From Metabacillus sp. FJAT-52054 (lineage in GTDB: Bacteria > Bacillota > Bacilli > Bacillales > Bacillaceae), in the NCBI RefSeq assembly GCF_037201815.1, contig NZ_CP147407.1, positions 3,046,723 to 3,110,722 of the forward strand: a stretch of DNA of 64,000 bases. The letters run 5' to 3'. Numbering within the stretch: the stretch's first letter is position 1; every line of letters starts with the position of its first letter. This document shows, piece by piece, positions 24,845 through 33,533 of the stretch. The notes below the pieces were generated by a model. The model saw only the letters and a program-made list of their open reading frames with translations. It was not told the origin of the DNA and did no database searches. The translations under genes and the position numbers were made by a program.

Positions 24845-25534
24845 GTGAATATGTTTGCTGATGAACGTTCACAGCGGATTATAGGGATTCTAACCGAATC
24901 CTTTTTTCCGCTTTTAAAAGCAGGAATTGCCTTTACCATTCCTCTGACCCTAATCACTTTTGCCCTTGGTCTGATTTTAGCGTTTTTCGTTGCCCTAGCC
25001 CGCATGTCCAATATTCGGATCCTTACAGCCATATCAGGCTTCTACGTCTGGGTTTTCCGGGGAACACCGCTGCTCGTTCAGCTGTTTATCCTATTCTTTG
25101 GACTGGGAAGCGTTGGGATTACACTGGATCCATTCACAGCCGCGGTCATTGGATTCACCCTTAATAAGGGTGCTTACACCTCGGAAATCATCCGTGCTGC
25201 CATTTTGTCTATCCCAAAGGGACAATGGGAAGCAGCTTATTCAATTAATATGACTAGAGCGCAGGCAATACGGAGAATCATTCTTCCGCAGGCGGTGCGT
25301 GTATCCATTCCTCCGCTTGGGAACTCGTTTATTAGTCTTGTTAAAGATACATCGCTTGCAGCAACCATCACGGTTACGGAAATGTTCCAAAAAGGGCAGC
25401 AAATCGCGGCCGTATACTATGAACCGCTTTGGCTGTATATCGAAGTAGCCTTTATCTATCTTATTTTCAGCACCGTACTTTCCTGGCTGCAAACCAAACT
25501 GGAACGCCGTTTTGAACGCGGCATTGCCAAATAA
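24845..25534 (+). CDS. tcyB: Amino-acid ABC transporter permease (TcyB-like)
   Basis: A 229-residue HisM-type permease with about five membrane segments. It has the conserved EAA-loop that contacts the ATPase (QWEAAYSINMTRAQAIRRII begins near residue 121). GTG start at 24845 after AAAGGATTTGA. It sits nine bases after the binding-protein gene and 12 before the ATPase, so all three are one operon. Confidence 0.85.
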   Translation: MNMFADERSQRIIGILTESFFPLLKAGIAFTIPLTLITFALGLILAFFVALARMSNIRILTAISGFYVWVFRGTPLLVQLFILFFGLGSVGITLDPFTAAVIGFTLNKGAYTSEIIRAAILSIPKGQWEAAYSINMTRAQAIRRIILPQAVRVSIPPLGNSFISLVKDTSLAATITVTEMFQKGQQIAAVYYEPLWLYIEVAFIYLIFSTVLSWLQTKLERRFERGIAK

Positions 25535-25546
25535 GGAGGGGCTGTC

Positions 25547-26296
25547 ATGATTAGAATAAGCAATCTTTATAAACGCTTTGGAGAACTCGAAGTTCTAAAA
25601 GGGATTGATTTGACGATTGAAAAAGGGAAAACAGCTGTCATTATCGGTCCTTCCGGTTCCGGCAAAACGACTTTGCTGCGCTGCCTGAATTTGCTGGAGG
25701 TACCGAATGCAGGAACGATTCAGCTTGGAACGGAGACCATTCAGTTCTCCGAAAAGCAAAAGCTGAAGACAAGCACGGTGGCAGGGTTCAGAAAGCAAAC
25801 CGGAATGGTTTTTCAAAGCTATAACCTATTTCCGCATTTAACAGCTGTGCAAAACGTAATGGAAGGCCAGGTCGTGGTTAAGGGACTGTCTAAAGACGAA
25901 GCCAGGAAAAAGGCCCTCCTCCAGCTGGAAAAGGTTGGCCTTTTGGACAGAGCGGATATGTACCCTCATCAATTGTCCGGCGGTCAGCAGCAGCGTGTTG
26001 GAATTGCCCGTGCTATGGCGATGGATCCGGATGTTCTTCTGTTTGATGAACCTACCTCTGCTCTTGACCCTGAGCTTGTCGGTGAAGTGCTGAAGGTCAT
26101 GAAAGACCTTTCAAATGAAGGGATGACCATGGTGATCGTCACGCATGAGATGCACTTTGCAAGAGATGCAGCCGATCTCGTCATCTTCATGGATAATGGG
26201 GCGGTTGTGGAAACGGGCTCTCCTCAGGAAGTATTTGATCAAACGAAAAATGCCCGTACCCTTCAATTTCTGAATAAGGTACAGGCAACTATTTAA
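25547..26296 (+). CDS. tcyC: Amino-acid ABC transporter ATP-binding protein (TcyC-like)
   Basis: A 249-residue importer ATPase with Walker A (GPSGSGKTT), Q-loop ([10 protein letters not shown]), signature LSGGQQQR, Walker B ([12 protein letters not shown]) and H-loop (VTHEMHFA). ATG after AAGGAGGGGCTGTC. It ends the operon at a strong terminator. Confidence 0.88.
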   Translation: MIRISNLYKRFGELEVLKGIDLTIEKGKTAVIIGPSGSGKTTLLRCLNLLEVPNAGTIQLGTETIQFSEKQKLKTSTVAGFRKQTGMVFQSYNLFPHLTAVQNVMEGQVVVKGLSKDEARKKALLQLEKVGLLDRADMYPHQLSGGQQQRVGIARAMAMDPDVLLFDEPTSALDPELVGEVLKVMKDLSNEGMTMVIVTHEMHFARDAADLVIFMDNGAVVETGSPQEVFDQTKNARTLQFLNKVQATI

Positions 26297-26301
26297 GAGC
26301 A

Positions 26302-26337
26302 AAAAGCTGCAGAAGCAAAATTCTGCAGCTTTTTTTG
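26302..26337 (+). terminator. Terminator of the tcy operon
   Basis: AAAGCTGCAGAA / TTCTGCAGCTTT stem with a T-run. It also lies directly at the end of ytpB on the other strand and may serve both. Confidence 0.85.
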
Positions 26338-26339
26338 AT

Positions 26340-27410
26340 TCACTGAGCGGTTATTTTCTGGAACGTGCGATACGCTCTGCCGTTCAGGTAGAAAAACAGA
26401 GACGTTCCGCCGCCTCTTCGCAATAACGTTCTGGCAAGCTTATTCAGCTCTTTTCTGGACGTTACTTTCCGGTCAGAAAGGTACACGCCGAGCAAGCCTC
26501 TATTGATCAGCTTGTGAAATCCTTCATGAGGAATTCCTTTTAAACTGCTGTCAGCCTTTTCAATAAAATGCTTGAGGCGCTTCATCATGCTCTCCTCTGT
26601 TGGATAATAGCTGCAAAAATTCAAATCTCCCCCTGCACGATCCTCTTCCTGATCAATTAAGTAGTCAAGAAGAATATGAAGTCCTTGAATGTAAGGGAAA
26701 TAGCTGTCACGGATCTGCTTGGCCAAATGCTGATCGTAGGAATTTTGGAAGCCGTATGCGACAAGGCAAAAAATGCCTAGGGTTGAACCGCTGCAGGCAG
26801 AGAATTCGTACCATTCCATCTCAGGAAGTGCGCTTCGATGATGCTCGAACCATGTTTCAAGACGCGGCACTCTCTCTTCAATTTGGACATGCTTATGTAC
26901 TTGGAGATCGCAGTAATACCCGGAAAGCTCAAGCAGCGTGTCTTTTATATGAGGGTAACCATCTATCTTTCCCAGCTGTCTTTGGCATGTGATGACAAGA
27001 TCATGCAAATACCCGCCATCATCCTGATCCTCCCGGAATGAATAATAATTTTTCAGTTCCGCCCCGACCGTAAGTGCGTCCGGCATGGACTGATGCAGCA
27101 TCCTGAAATCATCTGGATCGAGCGATGTGCTGCGGTCGCATAGATTATCCAAGTAATCGCTGATCGTCTGGTAGGCGACAATAAACTCGACACATTCTTT
27201 CATATTCGGCCCTGCCAATATCGCAAGAATGCCCCCGCCTTCACAGTGGAATGATTTTTCAGTGATACTTGCCAAAGCCTGACTTCTCAGCTCTGCATTT
27301 GGAATGGATTCAGCCTTTTTCTTCCACTCATCCAAATAAAGGTGGACAAGAGGAAATACATTTTTGTACACCTTTTTCATAAGCGAAAAGGGAGATGTCG
27401 GGATGGTCAT
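26340..27410 (-). CDS. ytpB: Tetraprenyl-beta-curcumene synthase
   Basis: A 356-residue large-terpene synthase. B. subtilis YtpB cyclises heptaprenyl/tetraprenyl diphosphate to beta-curcumene-type sesquarterpene precursors. The sequence here shows the family-typical all-helical composition, an Asp-rich stretch (SDYLDNLCDR near residue 83) for metal-diphosphate binding, and GGDLNFCSYYP near residue 258. The ATG overlaps the ytpA stop (ATGA), so the two are translationally coupled. Confidence 0.85.
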   Translation of the reverse strand: MTIPTSPFSLMKKVYKNVFPLVHLYLDEWKKKAESIPNAELRSQALASITEKSFHCEGGGILAILAGPNMKECVEFIVAYQTISDYLDNLCDRSTSLDPDDFRMLHQSMPDALTVGAELKNYYSFREDQDDGGYLHDLVITCQRQLGKIDGYPHIKDTLLELSGYYCDLQVHKHVQIEERVPRLETWFEHHRSALPEMEWYEFSACSGSTLGIFCLVAYGFQNSYDQHLAKQIRDSYFPYIQGLHILLDYLIDQEEDRAGGDLNFCSYYPTEESMMKRLKHFIEKADSSLKGIPHEGFHKLINRGLLGVYLSDRKVTSRKELNKLARTLLRRGGGTSLFFYLNGRAYRTFQKITAQ

Positions 27411-28219
27411 GTATTTTCACTCCAATTTTCTTTCGGCAGCTCCGGAAGATGATATTCGGCAAAAGCGTGGGCCATTTTAAACACTTGATCACGATCAGGT
27501 TCATTGAAAATTTCGTGATAAAACCCTTTCCATTCCTTGTATGTTTTCTCGGTGGCATCCAAACGGTTGAACCACGATTTAACGGCGTTCTTATCCACTA
27601 TTTTATCATCGCCTCCCTGCATAAGAAGGACCGGTATATCCGGGAATTTATTTTGTTTGTCGTTCGCCTGGTCCACTGCATGTACAAGTTCCCTGTACCA
27701 GCGGACCGAAACTTTCGTTACATAAAGGGGATCATTTTCGTCAATTTCAATAACCGACTTATTGCGTGTCGCCATTTCAATAGACAGATTGGAATTCATC
27801 AGAAGTGCGGGATATACCACATTCAGACCCTTTGAAAGAACATCCAATGCCCGATTCGGCTTATGCATTAAACCAAGGCAGGGCGATGATAGAATCACGC
27901 CGGCTAGATTGTGTTCTTTTTCCTGCAGGGCTCTGATTGCAATCAGGCCTCCCATACTGTGTCCGAGAAGAAACAAAGGAAGATCATACTTATCTGCTTC
28001 CGTCAGCCATAAACTTAGCTCATTTATGTATTCATTAAAGGATTGAATATGTCCTCTTCTTCTGGTTGAGGTTCCCTGTCCCGGCAAGTCCCCCATAATG
28101 ACGTTATAGCCCGCGCATCTCCAGTTTTCAATCAGCCATTTATAGCGTCTGTGATGCTCGGCTGCGCCATGAATCATGACAATTACTCCCTTAGGACGGT
28201 CTGCTTCCCATTTCCACAT
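27407..28219 (-). CDS. ytpA: Alpha/beta hydrolase, lysophospholipase type
   Basis: A 270-residue serine hydrolase. The oxyanion region HGAAEHHRRY is near the N-terminus, the nucleophile elbow is GHSMGG near residue 92, and the catalytic Asp (GGDDKIVD) and His (FYHEIFNE) follow. B. subtilis YtpA is a phospholipase linked to bacilysocin formation. The ATG at 28219 is preceded by AAGGGAGGG. It is first in a two-gene operon with ytpB. Confidence 0.85.
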   Translation of the reverse strand: MWKWEADRPKGVIVMIHGAAEHHRRYKWLIENWRCAGYNVIMGDLPGQGTSTRRRGHIQSFNEYINELSLWLTEADKYDLPLFLLGHSMGGLIAIRALQEKEHNLAGVILSSPCLGLMHKPNRALDVLSKGLNVVYPALLMNSNLSIEMATRNKSVIEIDENDPLYVTKVSVRWYRELVHAVDQANDKQNKFPDIPVLLMQGGDDKIVDKNAVKSWFNRLDATEKTYKEWKGFYHEIFNEPDRDQVFKMAHAFAEYHLPELPKENWSENT

Positions 28220-28256
28220 AAGAATCCCTCCCTTTCTCACAATTTTCCTGCATCTC

Positions 28257-28307
28257 CTTACAAGGAGCCTTTGTTTTATTATAATGTAATTAGAATTCCC
28301 TAATTAC
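28257..28307 (+). promoter_or_regulatory. ytoA promoter with palindromic operator
   Basis: CTTACA (28257-28262), 17-base spacer, TATAAT (28280-28285). Directly after the -10 a palindrome GTAATTAG, six bases, CTAATTAC (28286-28307) covers the likely start of transcription. The regulator is unknown. Confidence 0.6.
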
Positions 28308-28326
28308 GTGAAAGGATGTTTAGTAA

Positions 28327-28854
28327 ATGATCTATCCATATAACCAATACATACCTGAAATATCAGAAAGTGCTTTTATTGCTGATTATGTAACCATTTC
28401 CGGTGATGTCAAAATCGGTGATGAGTCAAGCATCTGGTTCAATACGGTGATCCGGGGGGATGTAGCACCAACCATTATCGGAAAACGGGTAAATATCCAG
28501 GATCAATGCTGCCTTCATCAAAGCCCCGGCAATCCATTACTTATTGAAGATGATGTTACCGTCGGCCATCAGGTCATTCTCCACAGCTCCATTATCAAAA
28601 GAAATGCTTTAATCGGCATGGGTTCCTTGATTTTAGACGGAGCTGAGATCGGTGAAGGCGCCTTTATTGGAGCAGGAAGTCTCGTTCCTCCCGGAAAAAA
28701 AATCCCTCCCAATACCCTGGCTTTCGGACGGCCCGCTAAAGTAATCCGTCCCCTGAATCACGAGGATTTGAAGGATATGGCCCGCATCCGCAGAGAATAC
28801 ACGGAAAAGGCGCAAATTTATAAAAAGGCCACCCCTATTCAAAAAGGGAAGTAA
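28327..28854 (+). CDS. ytoA: Gamma-carbonic anhydrase-like protein
   Basis: A 175-residue left-handed beta-helix protein built of hexapeptide repeats. Three His residues at 64, 81 and 86 (CLHQSPG, VGHQVILHSS) are the zinc ligands of gamma-class carbonic anhydrases. The C-terminal helix includes ARIRREYTEKAQIYKK. It probably works as a trimer in the cytoplasm. Whether it has carbonic anhydrase activity is not established from the sequence. The ATG follows GAAAGGATGTTTAGTAA. Confidence 0.85.
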   Translation: MIYPYNQYIPEISESAFIADYVTISGDVKIGDESSIWFNTVIRGDVAPTIIGKRVNIQDQCCLHQSPGNPLLIEDDVTVGHQVILHSSIIKRNALIGMGSLILDGAEIGEGAFIGAGSLVPPGKKIPPNTLAFGRPAKVIRPLNHEDLKDMARIRREYTEKAQIYKKATPIQKGK

Positions 28855-29011
28855 GCTGCTGTTTTTAATCCCCCGCTGACGGTAGATTGACTATATTTTA
28901 TCATGGCGGGGCATGACTTCAAAAGAATGATGCCCTCATCCATTGGAAAATCAGGTTTTTCACGTCTTCTTAAAGGAATTGAAAAAAAAAGATTGAATTT
29001 CTTTACAAATT

Positions 29012-29052
29012 CTTATTATTAACTAAATAATTCTAAATTAGAATAGTATAAA
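29012..29052 (+). promoter_or_regulatory. PAP2 gene promoter region with 15-bp palindrome
   Basis: TTTACA (29012-29017) with 17 bases to TAAATT, or a TATAAA at 29047-29052. A perfect 7-1-7 palindrome ATTCTAA-A-TTAGAAT (29030-29044) overlaps these elements. The half-sites do not match the Fur, PerR or Zur consensus I know. The regulator is unknown. Confidence 0.5.
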
Positions 29053-29080
29053 AGGCGTTTGTAAAGGAGCATCTGATTAT

Positions 29081-29641
29081 ATGAAAACCAAGCTGATTGC
29101 AAACATGTATGATTTCGAATGCAAGCTCTTCCGAAGCGTCAACAGACATTTTGACCGCAAGTTTCTCAACTTGTACTTTCGGAATATCACGCATGTTGGA
29201 GGAGCGACTCTAACCATTTTAGTCTGCTTAGCCATGATTTTATTTGCGCAGGGCCCTGTTAAATGGGTAGCGATAGCCAGTGCGGCATCTCTAGCATTAA
29301 GCCACATTCCAGTTGCCATAGTAAAAAAAATGTATCCAAGGAAACGGCCGTATATTTCACTTTTGGAGACGAAGGTGCCTGCCAATCCATTAGAAGATCA
29401 TTCTTTTCCATCCGGACATACAACAGCCATTTTTTCCGTCATTATACCTTTCTTGCTTTTCATGCCCAGTCTTGCCTTGATTCTGATCCCTTTAGGAATT
29501 AGTGTGGGGCTTTCCCGTATCTATCTTGGACTTCATTATCCTTCTGACGTACTGGCAGGATGCCTGCTTGGCACATCTACAAGCATCATGACATTTATGA
29601 TGGTCAGCAAGTGGTTCCCGAATCTGATTCATTTCACTTGA
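29081..29641 (+). CDS. PAP2-family phosphatase
   Basis: A 186-residue membrane phosphatase with about five hydrophobic segments. The three signature pieces are present: KKMYPRKRP, PSGHTTA and SRIYLGLHYPSDV. The catalytic His is in the last, and the active site faces outwards. Likely substrates are lipid phosphates such as undecaprenyl diphosphate or phosphatidate. It lies 35 bases before the glycosyltransferase gene and is likely co-expressed with it, which suggests a role in envelope lipid or glycolipid turnover. Confidence 0.9.
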   Translation: MKTKLIANMYDFECKLFRSVNRHFDRKFLNLYFRNITHVGGATLTILVCLAMILFAQGPVKWVAIASAASLALSHIPVAIVKKMYPRKRPYISLLETKVPANPLEDHSFPSGHTTAIFSVIIPFLLFMPSLALILIPLGISVGLSRIYLGLHYPSDVLAGCLLGTSTSIMTFMMVSKWFPNLIHFT

Positions 29642-29676
29642 TTATTCGGTTCGACTTTAATGTCTGGAGGGGTTCG

Positions 29677-30819
29677 ATGAAAATCGCATTGTTTACTGAT
29701 ACGTATGCTCCCGATGTCAACGGTGTAGCCCGTACATTAAAACGGTTCACAGACTACCTTGAAGCGAACGGCCATGAATATCGTGTATTTGCACCGGAGA
29801 GCACGAAAGAAAGTTTATTTTCCAGTCACATTCACCGTTTTACGAGCTTCCCTTTCTTTTTGTATCCTGAATGCCGTGTTGCCTGGCCCAACATGCTTCA
29901 GGTTAAAGGAGAGCTCCAAAAATTTCAGCCCGATCTCGTCCACATCGCTACTCCCTTCAATATCGGTTTATGCGGAATGCATTATGCAAAAAAATTAAAC
30001 ATACCGATCGTTGGTTCCTATCACACGGATTTCGATCAATATCTTGAGTATTACGACCTTCAGTTCTTTTCAAAAATACTTTGGAAATACATGCATTGGT
30101 TTCACAGACCATTTAAAAAACTTTTTGTGCCGTCTCCCGAAACCCTAGAACAGCTTAAAGTACAAGGGTTCCCCAATCTGCGTATTTGGGGAAGAGGGGT
30201 AGACTGTTCCGTGTTTTCTCCAAGTTTAGAGGGTTTTGATGCCCATGAGGAATACAATATTAAAGAACCGTTTATCCTCTCTTATGCAGGCCGTCTCGCT
30301 CCTGAGAAAGACATACAGACGCTGATGGCCGCAGCGAAAACAATGCCTGCCCATTTAAGGGAAAAAGTTCACTTTCTTATCGTGGGAGACGGTCCATCCA
30401 AGCTCGAAATGATGAAGGACGCTCCTGAAAACATGACATTTGCCGGTTACGTCAGCGGCAGGAATCTTGCAAAAATATATGCTTCTTCTGATTTGTTTGT
30501 CTTCCCATCTCCTACCGAAACCTTTGGAAATGTTGTCCTTGAGTCCCTTGCCTGCGGAACCCCCGTTATTGGTGCAAACTCCGGGGGTGTAAAGAATATC
30601 ATTTCTGAAGGAAAGAACGGGCTGCTGTGCGAGCCGCGAAACCCTGAAGCGTTTATAGAAGCCATTTCCTCTTTGCTGGAAAATCACCGATTACGGGAGG
30701 AAATGTCCCGAAATGCAAGAGCCTATGCCTTAACCCAGACCTGGGACAGCATATTCGATGGACTTTTAAACGATTATGAAGAAGTTATCATTCATCCTGA
30801 AGAAGTTCGCTACGCTTAA
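29677..30819 (+). CDS. Glycosyltransferase, GT4 family
   Basis: A 380-residue GT-B enzyme. The N-terminal domain starts with FTDTYAPDVNGV, typical of lipid-linked mannosyl/glucosyltransferases of the GT4 group. The C-terminal nucleotide-sugar domain shows YAGRLAPEKD and the E-x7-E motif (SPTETFGNVVLESLACG). It is likely a peripheral membrane enzyme that transfers a sugar to a lipid acceptor, although the donor and acceptor are unknown. I placed the start at the ATG 29677 after GGAGGGG; the frame is open from 29560 within the previous gene. Confidence 0.88.
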   Translation: MKIALFTDTYAPDVNGVARTLKRFTDYLEANGHEYRVFAPESTKESLFSSHIHRFTSFPFFLYPECRVAWPNMLQVKGELQKFQPDLVHIATPFNIGLCGMHYAKKLNIPIVGSYHTDFDQYLEYYDLQFFSKILWKYMHWFHRPFKKLFVPSPETLEQLKVQGFPNLRIWGRGVDCSVFSPSLEGFDAHEEYNIKEPFILSYAGRLAPEKDIQTLMAAAKTMPAHLREKVHFLIVGDGPSKLEMMKDAPENMTFAGYVSGRNLAKIYASSDLFVFPSPTETFGNVVLESLACGTPVIGANSGGVKNIISEGKNGLLCEPRNPEAFIEAISSLLENHRLREEMSRNARAYALTQTWDSIFDGLLNDYEEVIIHPEEVRYA

Positions 30820-30834
30820 TCACCACCATAAAGA

Positions 30835-30871
30835 AAGGCCCCGGCTCTTCACCAGCCGTGGCCTTTCTTTA
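30835..30871. terminator. Bidirectional terminator
   Basis: AAAGGCC ... GGCCTTT outer stem with inner GGCT/AGCC, between the glycosyltransferase (+) and the six-gene operon (-). Confidence 0.85.
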
Positions 30872-32284
30872 TTAGCGGAACCACTTAATGTATCTGGCCG
30901 CCCATTTTTTCAAGCCCCCGTCAAAGAGCTTTTCCCTCCAATATAAATCTGCTGCCGACTGGATGCCGGCTGCCCGGTTCGGATAGGGGTATACCATTCC
31001 CGAAAGACTTCTCAGCTTTTTCCCGCTGCTTTTTGCAAAAACAACGGATTGCATCCAATCCCCTGCCCCTTCGCCGACCGCATGGGCACCCAGGATCTTT
31101 CCTTTTTGATCCATAATTAATTTGACAAATCCGGTTTCCTGTTCGGTTACAAACCGATCCACTTCATCCAAAGCTTTTTTATAAATGGTCACATTGCCAT
31201 GCTGTTCTTTTGCTTCTTTTTCCGTTAACCCGAGGTGAAAAACCTCCGGCCTTGTATAAACGTTCCACGGCATATGATCATATGAAATTTTTCCTTTTAC
31301 ACCAAATAGAGCATTCTGTACAATGGTTTTCCCCTCTTGGCCTGCTGCGTGCGTGAAAAGATACTGTCCGATTACATCGCCTGCTGCAAAAATGTGCTTC
31401 AGGTTTGTCTGAAGATAAGCGTTCACCTTTACATGGCCTTTATCATCCAGGTCTACACCCGCTTTATCCGCTTTCAGTCCTTTTGTATTCGGAACGCGCC
31501 CCATAGCTAAAAGAATTTCATCTGCTTCAAGCATTTCTTCTTTTTGATTTGATCTAAGATGCAGGACCTTATTCTGTCCTGAAAGAGAAACCTTCTCCAC
31601 TTCTGTATTTGAGCGGATCTCCAATTCTTCAGACAGCTTAGCGGTTATGAAATCTCTGACATCCTCATCCTCTTTAGCAAGGATGTTTGAAGAACGGTCT
31701 ATGATGGTGACCTCGCTGCCGAGTCTCGCGAAAGCCTGTCCCATTTCCACGCCAATTGGCCCTCCGCCTATAATAGCCAGCCTTTTCGGGAAAACCGGCA
31801 TGGAAAAAATGGTTTCGTTCGTTTGAAAGCCAGCGTCCTTTAATCCATCAATATCCGGGATGAGCGGACTTGATCCCACCGCGATAACAAACCGCTTTCC
31901 CATCAGCTTTTGGCCGTTGACTATCACTTCTTGAGAGCTTGAAAATTCGGCAGTACCATGAAAAATGTCCACTCCAAGCTGTTCAAAGCGGTCATCCGAA
32001 TCATGATGCTGAATGGTTGCTACAGCTGTTTTCACGGCATTCTTGACCTGATTAAAATCTGCGTTCAGCTCATATCCATGTCTGGCAGCTGCATTCCTTC
32101 CTTTGTAGAATTCATTCGCCTGATGAATCAGTGCCTTAGACGGCACACAGCCTACATGCAAACAATCTCCGCCGAGAGTATCCCGTTTATCAATAAGAGC
32201 AACCTTTGCGCCAAAGGAAGCCGCACCGGCAGCAGCAGTTAATCCGCCGGAGCCCCCTCCAATGACAATTAAATCATACTTCAT
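30872..32284 (-). CDS. FAD-dependent pyridine nucleotide-disulfide oxidoreductase (MerA-like)
   Basis: A 470-residue flavoprotein with an N-terminal FAD site (GGGSGGLTAAAG), redox-active Cys41 and Cys46 (GDCLHVGCVPSK), an NAD(P) site near residue 170 (IIGGGPIGVEMG) and a C-terminal dimer domain. It looks like mercuric reductase but lacks the N-terminal metal-binding domain and the C-terminal vicinal Cys pair, so mercury reduction is unlikely. It is last in the operon, 12 bases after the CDP-alcohol enzyme. The physiological disulfide or quinone substrate is unknown. Confidence 0.85.
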   Translation of the reverse strand: MKYDLIVIGGGSGGLTAAAGAASFGAKVALIDKRDTLGGDCLHVGCVPSKALIHQANEFYKGRNAAARHGYELNADFNQVKNAVKTAVATIQHHDSDDRFEQLGVDIFHGTAEFSSSQEVIVNGQKLMGKRFVIAVGSSPLIPDIDGLKDAGFQTNETIFSMPVFPKRLAIIGGGPIGVEMGQAFARLGSEVTIIDRSSNILAKEDEDVRDFITAKLSEELEIRSNTEVEKVSLSGQNKVLHLRSNQKEEMLEADEILLAMGRVPNTKGLKADKAGVDLDDKGHVKVNAYLQTNLKHIFAAGDVIGQYLFTHAAGQEGKTIVQNALFGVKGKISYDHMPWNVYTRPEVFHLGLTEKEAKEQHGNVTIYKKALDEVDRFVTEQETGFVKLIMDQKGKILGAHAVGEGAGDWMQSVVFAKSSGKKLRSLSGMVYPYPNRAAGIQSAADLYWREKLFDGGLKKWAARYIKWFR

Positions 32285-32296
32285 TTCTGCTTCCCC

Positions 32297-32878
32297 CTAC
32301 TTGAGTAATCGTTTCGCTTCAAACAGTCTTTGAAAAGCTGTAAACATTTCAACAGCGAAGAAGAGCAAGGTCATCCAGACAAGCTGGCCGCTGAAGATAA
32401 TCATCAGTGAAAAAAGGATAAACCCTTCTGTCCGTTCCGCCACTCCTGCCTGATAGTAAAAGGATTTCACCCCTTGTTTTTCACTGAGTGCACCAACAGT
32501 CAAAAAGATGGTCATGGAAATAATTATCGAAACGCTGAGTAAAAGAAGAGCCCACTGCGCTTCGGGGTAAGCGAAGGCAAGACCTAAAATCACACTGATC
32601 TCCACGACCCTGTCAAACGTAATATCAAGAACGGTTCCCCAGGCGGAAGGCTTCGTTTTTCTGGCCATTGTTCCATCGACCGCGTCCAGAAAGCCGGATA
32701 TCCATAAAAACGCTACTGCAAGGAGAGGCTGCCCCACATACACAAAAACCCCAGATGACAATCCGATTAGAAATGCGATTCCTGTTACTTGATTTGCAGT
32801 GAGCTTCCACCTCAGTAAAACAGAGGCCGTCCCATCAATTGCAGGCTGCACATATTTCCTTCCATGCGTATCAAGCAT
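32297..32878 (-). CDS. CDP-alcohol phosphatidyltransferase
   Basis: A 193-residue integral membrane enzyme with about five helices. It has the CDP-alcohol signature DGTMAR, then G, D and D (KTKPSAWGTVLDITFD), with one residue fewer between AR and G than the usual form. It should move a phosphatidyl or phospho-alcohol group from CDP. A homologue, YnjF, lies in the matching E. coli gene cluster. The start overlaps the end of the TVP38 gene by 8 bases. The acceptor alcohol is unknown. Confidence 0.85.
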   Translation of the reverse strand: MLDTHGRKYVQPAIDGTASVLLRWKLTANQVTGIAFLIGLSSGVFVYVGQPLLAVAFLWISGFLDAVDGTMARKTKPSAWGTVLDITFDRVVEISVILGLAFAYPEAQWALLLLSVSIIISMTIFLTVGALSEKQGVKSFYYQAGVAERTEGFILFSLMIIFSGQLVWMTLLFFAVEMFTAFQRLFEAKRLLK

Positions 32879-33533
32879 CCTTCTTCACCTCATTTTCTTC
32901 ATTCGAAAAGAGCCATTTCTTCATTTTTTTTCTAAAGAGAATAGGAATGATGGCAAGTATGATAAAAATGCCAATGGCAATAAAAATGATCATTTTATTA
33001 TCTGATGTAAAACTCGATCCAAGGAAGCTGTAGGCAAACGTACCAGGTATGATTCCAATAATGGTCGCGAGCAAAAAGGTGCCCCAGCGAATGGTCGTCA
33101 GGCCGGCCGCGTAGCTGATCAGGTCGAAATTTACGATTGGCAGGATCCTCAGCACGAGAACATACAGAAAACCATTCTTTTCGATGATCTTTTTTAAAGA
33201 ACTAATCCATTCGGAATCTGGAACCATTTTTCTGCCGAAGGTACGAGAGAGAAAGAATGCAACCAGTGCGCCTCCGCTTGCACCTGCCATTATATAAATC
33301 ATTCCGGAAATGGGACCGAATGCGAGCCCTCCCGCCAGTGACAGGATCGAAGCTGGAAAGAGGGTCAGAGGACGAATTGTATAAAGCAGAATATACACGA
33401 CGGGCCCAGCCGCACCAAGCGATAAAATCCATCCTTTAATCATTTCCGGACTTATGTTCAAATAACTCTGATTAAACCATATGAGAAGGCCGGCCGCGAA
33501 AGCAAGCAGCAGCAGTCTAGCTGTTTTTTTCAA
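32871..33533 (-). CDS. TVP38/TMEM64 (VTT) family membrane protein
   Basis: A 220-residue membrane protein with about five helices and the conserved glycine-rich VTT core (FLPASILSLAGGLAFGP near residue 58; INFDLISYAAGL near 138). DedA/VTT proteins act in lipid scrambling or transport. E. coli YdjX and YdjZ of this family lie in the same neighbourhood as ynj genes. It ends in a basic tail (KKMKKWLF). It overlaps both neighbours. Confidence 0.85.
   Translation of the reverse strand: MKKTARLLLLAFAAGLLIWFNQSYLNISPEMIKGWILSLGAAGPVVYILLYTIRPLTLFPASILSLAGGLAFGPISGMIYIMAGASGGALVAFFLSRTFGRKMVPDSEWISSLKKIIEKNGFLYVLVLRILPIVNFDLISYAAGLTTIRWGTFLLATIIGIIPGTFAYSFLGSSFTSDNKMIIFIAIGIFIILAIIPILFRKKMKKWLFSNEENEVKKDA

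Noticed and set aside
29030..29044. Fur/PerR/Zur box at the PAP2 promoter
   Set aside because: It has the 7-1-7 layout, but the half-site ATTCTAA is in the wrong order compared with the known consensus sites.
30872..32284. Mercuric reductase assignment for the FAD oxidoreductase
   Set aside because: It lacks the C-terminal Cys pair and metal-binding domain, and no mer genes are nearby.
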